A stretch of 64,000 nt of DNA from Desulfofundulus salinus (GCF_003627965.1 NZ_RBWE01000001.1:1719282-1783281); one strand, 5' to 3'; positions 7,328-15,880 are shown, counted from the first letter of the stretch. A program made the numbers and translations. The notes: a model not told the origin generated them from the letters alone.

Positions 7328-7917
7328 GGGAACCACCTCCGGGCATACCGCCAGGCCTCCACCTGCCGGGCCGGGTCTCGGGACGTTAACTCGTCCAACA
7401 CATATTCCAAGAGGGGCTGGGCGTGGACGAGTCTACTCAGTCGTTTGTAATCCTCGGGCGTCCGCAGGCTCCGGAAAATGCACCGGTGCAGCATGGCCAA
7501 CCGCTGGCGAATCCGCTCAAGGTCGGCCTTGAAAGCCTGCTCAATCTCCCTTTGGCGGGCCGCTTCCTCTGTTTTGCGCCTGGTCTCCGAGGAAAGGGGC
7601 CGGTTATTCACCGGCAGGCCAAAGTCGCGGCATATTTGCCGGGCCGCTTCGATGGGCCGCAGGTTAAACAACCGGGACACCAAGTCCGTCGCATCGCCGT
7701 GGGCCTGGCATCCGAAACAACGCCATCTGCCATCAGGGAAAAGGACCAGGGACGGGTTGTTGTCTTGGTGGAAAGGGCACCTGGTCAACCACCGGCTGCC
7801 AGCCCGCCGCAGTTCCAGGCCATAACGCCGGGCCACATCGGTAAGAGGAATTTCCCTGGTCAGCTGAAAAACATCGTGGGAACGTGCTATACTATGCATA
7901 GAGAGCATCGCCTCCAT
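7315..7917 (-). CDS. CHC2 zinc-finger primase-like protein
   Basis: The protein is about 200 residues with the DnaG-type zinc-binding domain: CPFH at residues 47-50 and CFGC at 67-70, with the linking NNPSLVLFPDGRWR strand. There is no TOPRIM catalytic domain in the C-terminal half, so it is not a whole primase. It may recognise DNA for the partner DUF3987 protein. I place the start at ATG 7917 (GGAG at a good distance; GTG 7920 is an alternative), because longer versions would overlap the upstream HTH gene. Confidence 0.8.
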   Translation of the reverse strand: MEAMLSMHSIARSHDVFQLTREIPLTDVARRYGLELRRAGSRWLTRCPFHQDNNPSLVLFPDGRWRCFGCQAHGDATDLVSRLFNLRPIEAARQICRDFGLPVNNRPLSSETRRKTEEAARQREIEQAFKADLERIRQRLAMLHRCIFRSLRTPEDYKRLSRLVHAQPLLEYVLDELTSRDPARQVEAWRYARRWFPWVV

Positions 7918-7969
7918 CACAAGTTGCTCCACATCCCCTTTTCGTCCACCCGGCCGCCGCCGGGGTTTT

Positions 7970-8173
7970 TTATTTTGCTTCCCGATTCCACCAATCGATG
8001 AAAGCCTGTTTATTAATAATCCACCGGCGGCCAATCTGCTTCGCGGGAAACCCCTGACTCCGAACGAGCTGGTAGGCTCTCGCCTCGGCAATGCCGAGAA
8101 TCCGCGCTACCTCTCGCGGGCCGATGAAATCGCCCACATCATTGAGATTCAGTCGGTTGCTGGCAGTCCGCAT
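7970..8173 (-). CDS. Excisionase-like HTH protein
   Basis: The 67-residue protein has a MerR/AlpA-type winged helix (GPREVARILGIAEARAYQLV, then GRRWIINKQAFIDWW), the fold of excisionases and AlpA activators. The ATG at 8173 has AGGAGGG eight bases upstream. It is the first gene of the leftward replication cluster and divergent from 8265-9284. A role as recombination directionality factor is likely but could instead be transcriptional. Confidence 0.75.
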   Translation of the reverse strand: MRTASNRLNLNDVGDFIGPREVARILGIAEARAYQLVRSQGFPAKQIGRRWIINKQAFIDWWNREAK

Positions 8174-8198
8174 GCAAAGTCACCCTCCTGTAAACGGC

Positions 8199-8228
8199 TT
8201 GTCTTACTCTCATCTGATATTATATAAT
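8199..8228 (+). promoter_or_regulatory. Promoter of 8265-9284
   Basis: TTGTCT (8199-8204) and TATAAT (8223-8228) are separated by 18 bases, in the 91-bp divergent gap between the HTH gene and the unknown 339-residue protein. Confidence 0.55.
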
Positions 8229-8264
8229 GCAGGTGAAAACCGATGAAAACCAGGAGGGACAACC

Positions 8265-9284
8265 GTGTTTCCTGGCTTCGTGGAAGTGCCGAAGAAGTTT
8301 TCCGTTCCGGTGTGCGCTTCCGCCTGGACCGAAGAAAGGCCTTTGCCGCTCGAAACGGCCATGCGCCTTTCGGCGTTTGCAAGCGCAATGGAAAAGGTAG
8401 CGGGGGAAAGGCCCGACATTAAGCCGACCGAAACGTACCTTTGCTGGCGTTCCGGGCCGGGGAGGAAAAAGGTGGAAGGGGGGCGGGCAGTGGCCGCTTT
8501 GCTTAATTGCGGTTACACTATGGACGCGGCGGAAGAAATAAAAGGTTTCTATCTTTCCTATGGCCCCCTCTTGAATAAAAAAGAAGCCCCTCTCCGGGAG
8601 ATCCTGCGCTTGGTTTGGAGTTTTCACATAATCGCTTACAGCATTCTTCCATCGCTTCACCCGGAAGGGTTTGATATTGGCGTAGAAAACGTCATTAATC
8701 CGCTCAAAATAGCGGTCTATGTTCACAATATGATGGGGGAGAAACCCAAAACGTTTTACCCTACACCGAACAAAAACGGGTTCAACTTTCATAGCGGAAG
8801 CAGTTGGCCTGTTTTTCCTACACCGCCGGGGGAAGCAAGCAGGGAAGAAATCATCGAATGGCTCAAGACGCAAGCATGGAAGAATGCTGCGCAATGGCTG
8901 GGTAAGTATGCCAGAATCAACATAAGGGCACAGAAGGATAGCCTGACCTTTCACATCACACCGGAAAATCTGTTTACCTACGTCCTGGCTTATTCGGTTT
9001 TCGGCTCCCAGGAAAGCAAGACTTGCGCCTGCGGTTGCGGCCTTCCCGCTCTTCATGGAAACTACTACAACGCCACGCATAAACGCCGGTGCATAAGTAC
9101 CCGGCCAAAACAGAAGGCCATCGCTTACTTTTACAAAATGCTGGACGGCAAAAATAACCGGGAACGGCATGAAGAGGTTAAGAAGGAGATAAACCGGTTG
9201 TGGAGTGCGGGGGTGGAGGATTACGAAACGCTGATAAGAAAGACGAAAGCCTTTGTAAGAAAGAGGTTCGGGGTGGTTCTGTGA
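8265..9284 (+). CDS. Unknown 339-residue island protein with cysteine cluster
   Basis: GTG start with GGAGGG upstream. The N-terminal two thirds are helical with no motif I recognise. Near residues 252-275 a CACGCGL...C cluster with a nearby His (ATHKRRC) looks like a treble-clef zinc site, followed by a lysine-rich helical tail. It is the only large rightward cargo gene, with its own promoter, set between the replication genes and the right arm sites. This is the usual slot for island cargo, such as a defence or interference function, but nothing in the sequence proves such a role. Confidence 0.7.
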   Translation: MFPGFVEVPKKFSVPVCASAWTEERPLPLETAMRLSAFASAMEKVAGERPDIKPTETYLCWRSGPGRKKVEGGRAVAALLNCGYTMDAAEEIKGFYLSYGPLLNKKEAPLREILRLVWSFHIIAYSILPSLHPEGFDIGVENVINPLKIAVYVHNMMGEKPKTFYPTPNKNGFNFHSGSSWPVFPTPPGEASREEIIEWLKTQAWKNAAQWLGKYARINIRAQKDSLTFHITPENLFTYVLAYSVFGSQESKTCACGCGLPALHGNYYNATHKRRCISTRPKQKAIAYFYKMLDGKNNRERHEEVKKEINRLWSAGVEDYETLIRKTKAFVRKRFGVVL

Positions 9285-9292
9285 ACAAACGT

Positions 9293-9314
9293 TTGACCAC
9301 AATCTTGACCACAA
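9293..9314 (+). repeat. Right arm-type integrase binding sites
   Basis: TTGACCACAA occurs at 9293-9302 and 9305-9314 with a 12-base pitch, identical to the left pair at 217-238 and in the same orientation. Confidence 0.75.
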
Positions 9315-9443
9315 TAAAGATGAAAATACATAAAGGCAGACAGAGAAACAAAAGGAAACAAAAAAGCCTCAATCCCTTGCGGGACAAGGCTTCCGGGGAA
9401 TGGATAAAATTAGAAGAGACCAGAAAAAACACGCCGCTTTAAA

Positions 9444-9488
9444 TTGGGGTGGTAGAGGTCGCACGTTCGAGTCGTGTCGCTCCGACCA
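9444..9488 (+). repeat. attR core (45-bp direct repeat)
   Basis: Exact copy of the tRNA-Pro 3' segment at 126-170. No tRNA 5' half precedes it. The sequence after it continues into the tRNA terminator, marking the original chromosomal end of the tRNA gene. Confidence 0.92.
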
Positions 9489-9492
9489 AAGG

Positions 9493-9537
9493 AAAGCCCG
9501 CAAGGCCGCATAAATAAGGCTGTGCGGGCTTTTATTT
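9493..9537 (+). terminator. Original tRNA-Pro terminator
   Basis: AAAGCCCGCA pairs with TGCGGGCTTT, followed by a T-rich run. It was separated from the tRNA by insertion of the element. Confidence 0.8.
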
Positions 9538-9574
9538 TAGCATAAGGCCGGACGGAGTTGCGGAAGGAATGATT

Positions 9575-9612
9575 GCCGCAGGGAATTGGATATTTTTCCC
9601 CTGCGGCTTTTT
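9575..9612 (+). terminator. Hairpin terminator
   Basis: GCCGCAGGG (9575-9583) and CCCTGCGGC (9599-9607) form a nine-pair stem followed by TTTTT. It has no gene of its own beside it and may back up the preceding terminator. Confidence 0.7.
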
Positions 9613-9683
9613 CCTGCGTACCACTGCTTCATAACACACGATTTCTCCCCTGCACAAATTATTTGCATTCACCACCCTCACCC

Positions 9684-9713
9684 TCATTTTTCACAAGAAA
9701 TCGCCGATATAAT
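9684..9713 (+). promoter_or_regulatory. Possible sigma-D (motility) promoter
   Basis: GCCGATAT at 9703-9710 matches the sigma-D -10 element closely. The T-rich -35 at 9684-9691 is a weak match to TAAAGTTT at the right distance. An overlapping TATAAT (9708-9713) could serve sigma-A. The following gene is a chemoreceptor, which favours sigma-D. Confidence 0.45.
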
Positions 9714-9765
9714 ACTTGAGGTTTGCTAATGAAAATTTAACTTAAAAAGGAAGGAGAATGCCATC

Positions 9766-10719
9766 ATGATCCTGTCCCGATTGAACAATAAAAAAGCATG
9801 CCAGAAAAAAATAGAATCAACCCCTGCTGTGCCTCCGGAAGAATCATTATCAGTTTCCCAGGAAAAAACGGCTGTTGACCAGCCAGAGCAAGCAGAACGC
9901 GATCTGCTTGACTGTACCTTGGAGCTGGCCCCTTTTATCAAGGGGCTCCTGGGTGAAGAGGTGGGTATATACGTCTCGGACCTGGAACGGTATATATATT
10001 GCGATCCGGGGCGTGTAGGCCTTTCCCTAAAAGCAGGGGATATCGTCAAAGAAGGCAGCGTAACGGCTCTGGCTCTGCGCACCGGCCAAAGACAAGTCAC
10101 ACGGGTGGGAAAAGAGGTCTACGGCATACCATATATCGGTATTTCTTGTCCTATTACCGACGCCAAGACGGGTAAAATAGTCGGTGCTCTGAGCATGACC
10201 ACTCCCATTACCCGCCAGGAAAATCTGGTAGCGGCGTCAAAAGAAATGGAAAACCAGGTCAACACCATTACCATGGCCATCACCAACCTTTCCGCTACCG
10301 CGGAAGAACTTGCAGCCACCACGGAAAACCTGAACAGTAACGCTCAGAATATCAGAAACGAGATTAAGAAAACCGATAATATTGTAGCCCTCATCCAGGA
10401 AATTGCCGAGCAGACCCACCTGCTGGGTTTGAACGCGGCCATTGAAGCAGCCCGGGTGGGTGACGCCGGGCGGGGTTTTAATGTGGTAGCCGGCGAAATA
10501 CGCAAACTTTCCCAGGATACCCAACGTTCGGTTAAAGAAATCATGCAGACTTTACATGATATGCAGCAATCCATTATGGAGTTGACGCACTCAGTTGAGC
10601 AGATGTCTGCGGCAGCTCAACAGCAGGCGGCTTCCTCCCAGGAGATAAACGCCGCCGTCAACGAACTGGGTGCCGTGGCTGCGCAACTGAAAAAACTGGC
10701 CGATGAATTGGTCGTTTAA
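9766..10719 (+). CDS. Soluble methyl-accepting chemotaxis protein
   Basis: The 317-residue cytoplasmic chemoreceptor has no membrane segment. An N-terminal sensor-like domain (about residues 45-145; [20 protein letters not shown], later [13 protein letters not shown]) resembles GAF/PAS-type modules. It precedes a short signalling hairpin ([20 protein letters not shown] at about 223-242, then [14 protein letters not shown]). The domain is much shorter than in transmembrane receptors. It should feed CheA/CheW in response to an internal signal. The ATG follows AAGGAGAATGCCATC. Confidence 0.88.
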   Translation: MILSRLNNKKACQKKIESTPAVPPEESLSVSQEKTAVDQPEQAERDLLDCTLELAPFIKGLLGEEVGIYVSDLERYIYCDPGRVGLSLKAGDIVKEGSVTALALRTGQRQVTRVGKEVYGIPYIGISCPITDAKTGKIVGALSMTTPITRQENLVAASKEMENQVNTITMAITNLSATAEELAATTENLNSNAQNIRNEIKKTDNIVALIQEIAEQTHLLGLNAAIEAARVGDAGRGFNVVAGEIRKLSQDTQRSVKEIMQTLHDMQQSIMELTHSVEQMSAAAQQQAASSQEINAAVNELGAVAAQLKKLADELVV

Positions 10720-10904
10720 GTAGAGTTGATATAAGGCTCTTGACGCATGTATTTTTCTGTAAAGAAAAAGAATCCTTCTGGCCGGAGTTTTAACCTCTAA
10801 AATTTCGAACCAGTCAAATCAAGATTGCTTTTGACGCTCTGATAAATTTTCAAGCACCCTCCATGCCAACCTGAGAAAATACTATTGAAGGGATATGACA
10901 TACA
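10720..10904. other. Intergenic stretch between chemoreceptors
   Basis: These 185 bases are AT-rich at the left. I see no clear hairpin terminator and only weak promoter-like elements. Confidence 0.4.
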
Positions 10905-12698
10905 ATGGCACGGAAAAACTGCTGGGAAGTATTAAAATGTAACGAAACCACGAAACAGACCTGTCCTGCCTTTAAAGAAAACCGCGGCACCGAGTGCTGG
11001 GAAGTAACGGGAACCCTGTGCCGTGGTGAAACCCAGGGAACCATGGCCGAAAAGATCGGCCAGTGCCGGAAGTGTAAATATTACACGTTTATTAACCGGA
11101 TCCGTTTTGGTGTCGGTGCCAAACTGGCTTTTGGTTTCGGACTGATCCTGATGTTGCTGGTTTCCACCGCAACCGTGGCACTGATTAGCCTGAACCGGAC
11201 GGAAACAATTTACCGGAATGTTTTAGACGGTACAATCCGCGCCACACTGGAGGCCGACCAGGCCATGATCCTGGCCCAGAAAGCGGCAATTGGAGCCCGG
11301 GGCTATGCCATTACTGGTGAGAGCCAGGAGAAGGTTAACTGCGAGCTATCTTTGGCTTTAGCCGAAAAGAAGCTGGCCGCCTTAGAGGCTTATATTGAAG
11401 GAGAGGATGTTACGGTTCTTTACCGGAACATGCGGGCGAAGTTTAACGAGGCAAAAGAGGCAATGCTGGGCTTAATCGCTCTTAAAAATAATAGCCTTGA
11501 ACTGGCGGCTGCCGGAGCGAACAACCATGACGCCGAGGCAGCCGTCCAGGTGTGGGTAAAGCATCGTACGGGGAGTATCAACGCATTCCTTACAGCAACT
11601 GAGACTTTGGATAAACAGCTTCATCGCAAGGTACAGGCGGAAACCGATCGGTTAGAGGCTATCGTGGCCCGGGCCAGGAGTGCTGCTGTACTCCTGGTAG
11701 TCGTCGCCCTGCTGGTTGGTCTGACTTTTGCCACCTTCCTTACTCTAAGCATTAAACGTCCCCTTGCCCTTCTTGAAGCAAGGTCGGGAGAAATTGCGGC
11801 AGGGGATCTTACCGGAGAAAAACTGGTGGTGCGCAACCGGGACGAAACCGGTCGGCTGGCGACCGCCTTCAACGAAATGACGGAAGCCCTGCGGGACATG
11901 TTAAAACGCCTGGCGGTGGGTTCCAGTGAACTGGCTGATGTAGCCGGACAGGTAAATGCCAGCGCCCAGCAGGTGGCGGCCACTGCAGGGGAGACAACCA
12001 CTACCATTAACCAGGTATCAGACGGTTCCCAAAGTGCCGCCAAAACGGTTCAGCAGGTGGCGGATATGGCCCGGAAGGTAGCAAATCATGCGGAAAAAGG
12101 GCTGGCGGCCGTGGAGCGGGCGGAGGATCAGATTCGTGTTGCCGAGGAGACGACAGAGAGAATTGGCACTATGGTCGGCCGGTTGGGAGAGGCTTCTGGT
12201 CGTATTTCCCAGATTGTTAATCTCATTACCGGCATTACCGATCAAACCAACTTACTGGCATTAAATGCGGCTATCGAAGCAGCCCGGGCCGGAAAACATG
12301 GCCGCGGCTTTGCCGTGGTGGCAGAGGAAGTGAGAAAGCTGGCCGGCCAGTCCGGCCAGGCTGCAACGGAAATCGGAGAGATCATCAAGGAAGTAGAGCA
12401 TGAGATTCAGCAAGTGGTTACGGCCATGGATGCCGGCCGGCAGGAAACAGCCAAAAGCTTGACGGTGGTTTCCGAAGCAGGAAGCTTATTCCGGGAAATC
12501 ACCCGCCAGATCGAAGAACTGGCTGAAAAGGTGCAGGATGCGGCCGCCAGCACCGAACAGATCAGCGCCAGTGTGGAAAATATTGCTGCAGCCAGCGAGG
12601 AACAAACGGCCACGGTCGAAGAACTCAGCGCTGCGGCGGCCAGTCTTAGTGAGCTGGCGGAATCTTTACGGGCCTTAGCGGGTCGCTACCGGTTCTAA
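10905..12698 (+). CDS. Transmembrane chemoreceptor with cysteine-rich N-terminus
   Basis: The 597-residue receptor begins with a cytoplasmic cysteine-rich domain: [17 protein letters not shown] and CRKC place Cys at residues 6, 12, 20, 31, 39, 54 and 57. This pattern suits a metal or Fe-S site. TM1 spans about 73-96, a four-helix ligand domain about 97-260 (with ARGYAITGE), and TM2 about 262-284. HAMP and the signalling hairpin ([20 protein letters not shown], about 447-466) follow. The seven-Cys head placed before TM1 is uncommon and suggests redox or metal sensing. Confidence 0.9.
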   Translation: MARKNCWEVLKCNETTKQTCPAFKENRGTECWEVTGTLCRGETQGTMAEKIGQCRKCKYYTFINRIRFGVGAKLAFGFGLILMLLVSTATVALISLNRTETIYRNVLDGTIRATLEADQAMILAQKAAIGARGYAITGESQEKVNCELSLALAEKKLAALEAYIEGEDVTVLYRNMRAKFNEAKEAMLGLIALKNNSLELAAAGANNHDAEAAVQVWVKHRTGSINAFLTATETLDKQLHRKVQAETDRLEAIVARARSAAVLLVVVALLVGLTFATFLTLSIKRPLALLEARSGEIAAGDLTGEKLVVRNRDETGRLATAFNEMTEALRDMLKRLAVGSSELADVAGQVNASAQQVAATAGETTTTINQVSDGSQSAAKTVQQVADMARKVANHAEKGLAAVERAEDQIRVAEETTERIGTMVGRLGEASGRISQIVNLITGITDQTNLLALNAAIEAARAGKHGRGFAVVAEEVRKLAGQSGQAATEIGEIIKEVEHEIQQVVTAMDAGRQETAKSLTVVSEAGSLFREITRQIEELAEKVQDAAASTEQISASVENIAAASEEQTATVEELSAAAASLSELAESLRALAGRYRF

Positions 12699-12945
12699 TA
12701 ACAGGAATGAATACACTTTTGGGTTTTATTGTGCCGTGCCAGCAGGGTTTACTCAAAAAGTTAACCGGCTTACTGGCATCATCTCTGCAAGGCGGGTATG
12801 TCAATAGCCATGCTCGCCTTTATTTTTATGCCTTGAGTGCCACCCCGCGGGAACAAAGTATCACTACACCCTTCAGTAAAAATACCTGCTGGTCAACTGG
12901 CGCATACTTTGTGGGTGAGGAATTTTACTGAGGGGGCGAAGGACA
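12699..12945. other. Intergenic gap before the LysM protein
   Basis: These 247 bases hold no supported gene and no hairpin with a T-run that I can see. Confidence 0.4.
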
Positions 12946-14097
12946 ATGGCTAATGGAAAGGATCCGCAGTGGAAAGCCCGGATTAACCGGGGACCGGTGC
13001 TGGTGGGGAGCGGGAGAATCATCAGCAACCAGGGGGACGTGGTGGCGACCACCGGGCGCCGCATAGCCGTTTTCGTACCCGAAAATAATATTTATCGCCT
13101 GCTGAGTACCATCGATGTACCGGCGGAAGTATTAAGCCTGGCAGTGGGAATGGGGAACTTTACGCCGGATCAGATTATTGCCGGCACTCTGGACCAGATC
13201 CTGACCTGGTCGGCCCGCGGGGAAACTATTATTTCCTTCTGGAGTACTCCGCCGGAACCCGAGGCCCGCTTCGTCAGTTTGGCCCTGGGAGACGTGAATG
13301 GGGACGGTCGGTTGGAAATCGTAGCCGCCGCCGAGGGCGCAGGTGCTTTTTATGTTTATGAACAGCCGGGAAGGCCAGAGGTGGAAATGAATCTCCAGCT
13401 GCTGGCCATCCGGTTGGTGCCCGGGGCACCGCAGAAAGTAACCGTAATCGAGCGAACCGGGATGTTACCCTTAATTGCAGTCGCTTTCCTGGAAGCAGGC
13501 AATTGGGGCATCGTTACTTTTTCCTATACGGAGAGGGGCTTTGTGGCCGGGCCCTTGCTGGAACGACTGCCCGCCGGCTTGACGGCCATGGCATCCGGGA
13601 GATTAACAGGTGCCCCCGGGGAGGATCTGGCCTGGGGTGGCGATGACGGGCGGGTCCGGATAGTGGCAGTGGGGGAAACCCTTTCTACCGTACTCACCAC
13701 CGATGACCTGGGAAGCGCCATATCAGCCCTGGCCGTGGGGAGGTTGGCCGACCGGGAGGTGCTGGTAGCGGGAACCCCCGAAGGGCATATCTTTATCTAC
13801 CCCGTGCCGGTGGTCTCCCCGTCACCCGAGCGGGCGATAACGGTAGAAGTTCCGGTTAATGATCTGGCTTTTACCGCTAACGGCCGCCTGGTGGTGGGCA
13901 GCCGGGAGGGACGGGTTCTGGTAACCTGGATGAGCGGTGGTTCTTCTTTTTTCCTGCACCGGGTACGCCCCGGGGAAACCCTTTGGGAGCTGGCCCGCCG
14001 TTATAATACATCGGTAGCGGAAATCATCCGGCTTAACGGGTTGACCAACCCTGATCGCATTTACCCGGGGGAACTTTTGCAAATTCCTTTACCGTAA
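12946..14097 (+). CDS. Beta-propeller repeat protein with C-terminal LysM
   Basis: The 383-residue protein contains several blade-like repeats of the FG-GAP/VCBS kind (for example LGDVNGDGRLEIVAAAEGAG near 115-134, and later WGGDDGRVRIVAVGE). It closes with a LysM domain (FLHRVRPGETLWELARRYNT, about 335-354, ending in YPGELLQIPLP). LysM binds peptidoglycan, so a cell-wall or spore-coat location is likely, although no classical signal peptide is visible. ATG at 12946 follows GAGGGGGCG. Function unknown beyond this architecture. Confidence 0.75.
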   Translation: MANGKDPQWKARINRGPVLVGSGRIISNQGDVVATTGRRIAVFVPENNIYRLLSTIDVPAEVLSLAVGMGNFTPDQIIAGTLDQILTWSARGETIISFWSTPPEPEARFVSLALGDVNGDGRLEIVAAAEGAGAFYVYEQPGRPEVEMNLQLLAIRLVPGAPQKVTVIERTGMLPLIAVAFLEAGNWGIVTFSYTERGFVAGPLLERLPAGLTAMASGRLTGAPGEDLAWGGDDGRVRIVAVGETLSTVLTTDDLGSAISALAVGRLADREVLVAGTPEGHIFIYPVPVVSPSPERAITVEVPVNDLAFTANGRLVVGSREGRVLVTWMSGGSSFFLHRVRPGETLWELARRYNTSVAEIIRLNGLTNPDRIYPGELLQIPLP

Positions 14098-14186
14098 CAC
14101 TCAAGCCTTCAAAAAAGCATAATTTTGCTATACCGGGACAAAGAATAATAGTGCTTCAGCAAAAACCAACAATGGAGGCGATAATC

Positions 14187-14375
14187 ATGCGCGTTGAAGT
14201 GGACCAGGATCTCTGTATCAGCTGCGGCACCTGCGTGGACACTTGTCCTGAAGTATTTGACTGGAACGATGAAGATAAAGCTCATGCCATTGTAGACGAA
14301 GTACCCCCGGAGTTGGAAGATCAGGCGCATGAGGCCGTAGAAAGCTGCCCCACAAATGCCATCTCAGAGTATTAG
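14187..14375 (+). CDS. Ferredoxin [4Fe-4S]
   Basis: The 62-residue ferredoxin has CISCGTCVDTCP (from about residue 10) and a distal CP near residue 53, giving four ligands for a single [4Fe-4S] cluster. It is acidic, as in thermophilic and clostridial single-cluster ferredoxins. The ATG at 14187 follows ATGGAGGCG. It is a monocistronic electron carrier; the partner is not shown by context. Confidence 0.9.
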   Translation: MRVEVDQDLCISCGTCVDTCPEVFDWNDEDKAHAIVDEVPPELEDQAHEAVESCPTNAISEY

Positions 14376-14680
14376 GCTGTACCTCTACAAACTTGTTTGC
14401 TGACCGGCAGGTCAAGTTCAGTCAACCCGCTTAAGGCACGGCGTTTTCCCGCTCACTCATGTGCTTCGCGCCGACAGCACCACGGCTTGCTTCGGGATTA
14501 AACCCCAAAGGCCCTGTTGCAAAGCACGGTTTAAAAAAACCGTGCTTTTGATCTGCAGGAGGTAAATTCCCTTGCCGTAGCGAATAAAAAAGAACGGGGG
14601 GGAATAATACTGGTGAATGCTGGTAAAGTAAATGGTAAAAGTCTGGCCGTTTGAAAAATTGTACCTAGGGGAGAAGAAGC
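14376..14680. other. 305-bp gene-free stretch, with terminator
   Basis: Apart from the terminator at 14521-14550, the part at 14390-14520 is GC-rich and holds short imperfect inverted repeats around CGGCG/CGCCG. I see no gene in it. Confidence 0.4.
14521..14550 (+). terminator. Rho-independent terminator
   Basis: AAAGCACGGTTT pairs with AAACCGTGCTTTT, a strong stem with a T-run, downstream of the ferredoxin. Confidence 0.8.
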
Positions 14681-15880
14681 GTGTCCAAATTTAAGGTACT
14701 GCATGTTATTCGCCCGGCCAGGGGCGGCATGAAAAATCACCTGCTTTCCCTTTTGTCTCTGGGAGATAAAAAATTTTTTGAGCCTGTTGTAGCCTGCCCG
14801 CCTGGAAATATGGCCCAGGAAATTGCAGACCTGGGGATAAAGGTAGTTCCCATACCTCTTGCGGGTGAACTTTCTCCCCGCTCTGATTGGCATGTTTTGC
14901 GCATCCTGGTGGATACCCTGATGGCTGAGAAAATCACCATTATGCATGCCCACAGCTCCAAAGCAGGGCTGGTGGCACGGGTGGCCGCAAAGGTAGCTCG
15001 CACTCCAGTTGTCTTTATGACGGCTCACAACTCCATTTTCTATGAATTCTGGCCGTCCTGGAAAAAAACCGCCTTTGCCTTTGGGGAGCGACTCCTGGCC
15101 CGCTACACCCACCGCATTTTAACCGTGTCGGAAGCCCTGAGGCAGGAGCTTTTAATAAAAGAAGGACTGCACCCGGACCGGGTGGTTACCATACATAACG
15201 GCATAGATCCGGCTCCCTTCCGCCGGGAGGTTGACAGGCGGGCGGTACTGCGTTCCCTTGGTCTGCCCCCCCTCGGCCAGCTGGTGGGTACCATCGCCCG
15301 CCTGGCCCCACAAAAAGGGGTGTCTTACTTCCTTCAAGCCGCGGCCATTCTTTGCCGGGACCACCAGGTGAATTTCGTGGTCGTAGGGGATGGCCCTTTA
15401 CGCGAGGTCCTGGAGGAGGAGGGCAGGGCCCTGGGGCTTAGCGGACGGCTTTTTTTCACCGGGGAGCAACGGGATATTCCCCAAATCTTAGCCGTGATGG
15501 ATGTTTTTGTCCTGCCCTCCATCACTGAAGGTTTACCCCTGACCATCCTTGAGGCCATGGCCGCGGGAAAACCGGTGGTAGCTACCCGGGTGGGCGGATT
15601 GCCGGAAGTGGTGGTAGACGGAGAAACCGGCTTTTTGGTACCGCCCCGGGATCCCCAGGCCCTTGCCCGGACCCTGGCCCAGTTGCTTTTGGAACGGCAG
15701 AAGGCGGAAGAAATGGGCCAGAAGGGAAGGCAAAGGGTTATGCAGCACTTTACCGTGGAAGCCATGGTGCGTAAAATTGAGGAGGAGTATAAAATTGCGC
15801 TCTTGAGCCGGGGTTTTTTACCTGCCCGGTCCGTAAACATAACAGGTGAGAAAAAGCCTTCAGAAATTAATCAATGCTAA
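14681..15880 (+). CDS. Family 4 glycosyltransferase
   Basis: The 399-residue GT-B glycosyltransferase has an N-terminal acceptor domain with HVIRPARGGMKNHL. Its GT4 donor domain carries GTIARLAPQKG, VVVGDGPLREVLEEE and the E-x7-E motif in PSITEGLPLTILEAMAAGKP. It probably transfers a sugar to a lipid or wall polymer at the inner membrane face. The GTG at 14681 follows AGGGGAG. The phosphatase-like membrane protein lies 37 bases downstream and is probably in the same operon, suggesting a shared envelope pathway. The sugar is unknown. Confidence 0.88.
   Translation: MSKFKVLHVIRPARGGMKNHLLSLLSLGDKKFFEPVVACPPGNMAQEIADLGIKVVPIPLAGELSPRSDWHVLRILVDTLMAEKITIMHAHSSKAGLVARVAAKVARTPVVFMTAHNSIFYEFWPSWKKTAFAFGERLLARYTHRILTVSEALRQELLIKEGLHPDRVVTIHNGIDPAPFRREVDRRAVLRSLGLPPLGQLVGTIARLAPQKGVSYFLQAAAILCRDHQVNFVVVGDGPLREVLEEEGRALGLSGRLFFTGEQRDIPQILAVMDVFVLPSITEGLPLTILEAMAAGKPVVATRVGGLPEVVVDGETGFLVPPRDPQALARTLAQLLLERQKAEEMGQKGRQRVMQHFTVEAMVRKIEEEYKIALLSRGFLPARSVNITGEKKPSEINQC

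Larger units (their letters stand above)
126..9488. mobile_element. tRNA-Pro-integrated genomic island of about 9.3 kb
   Basis: The boundaries are two identical 45-bp repeats, the 3' part of tRNA-Pro at 126-170 and a detached copy at 9444-9488. The integrase gene abuts the intact tRNA, as in most tRNA-targeting islands. Cargo is mostly leftward: integrase, small HTH regulators, unknown small proteins, a DUF3987 protein, a CHC2 zinc-finger protein and an excisionase-like HTH. Only 2904-3155 and 8265-9284 point right. No structural phage, relaxase or type IV secretion gene is visible. The tRNA terminator is found beyond the right repeat (9493-9537), which shows that the right junction is the original chromosome. 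Replicative satellite or mobilisable island is inference from the gene set. Confidence 0.9.

Noticed and set aside
8220..9314. 364-residue leftward frame
   Set aside because: Antisense to 8265-9284, which has a promoter, ribosome site and a coherent protein; the antisense frame runs into the arm sites.
9766..12698. Chemoreceptors as part of the mobile island
   Set aside because: They lie beyond attR and beyond the original tRNA terminator, so they are chromosomal.
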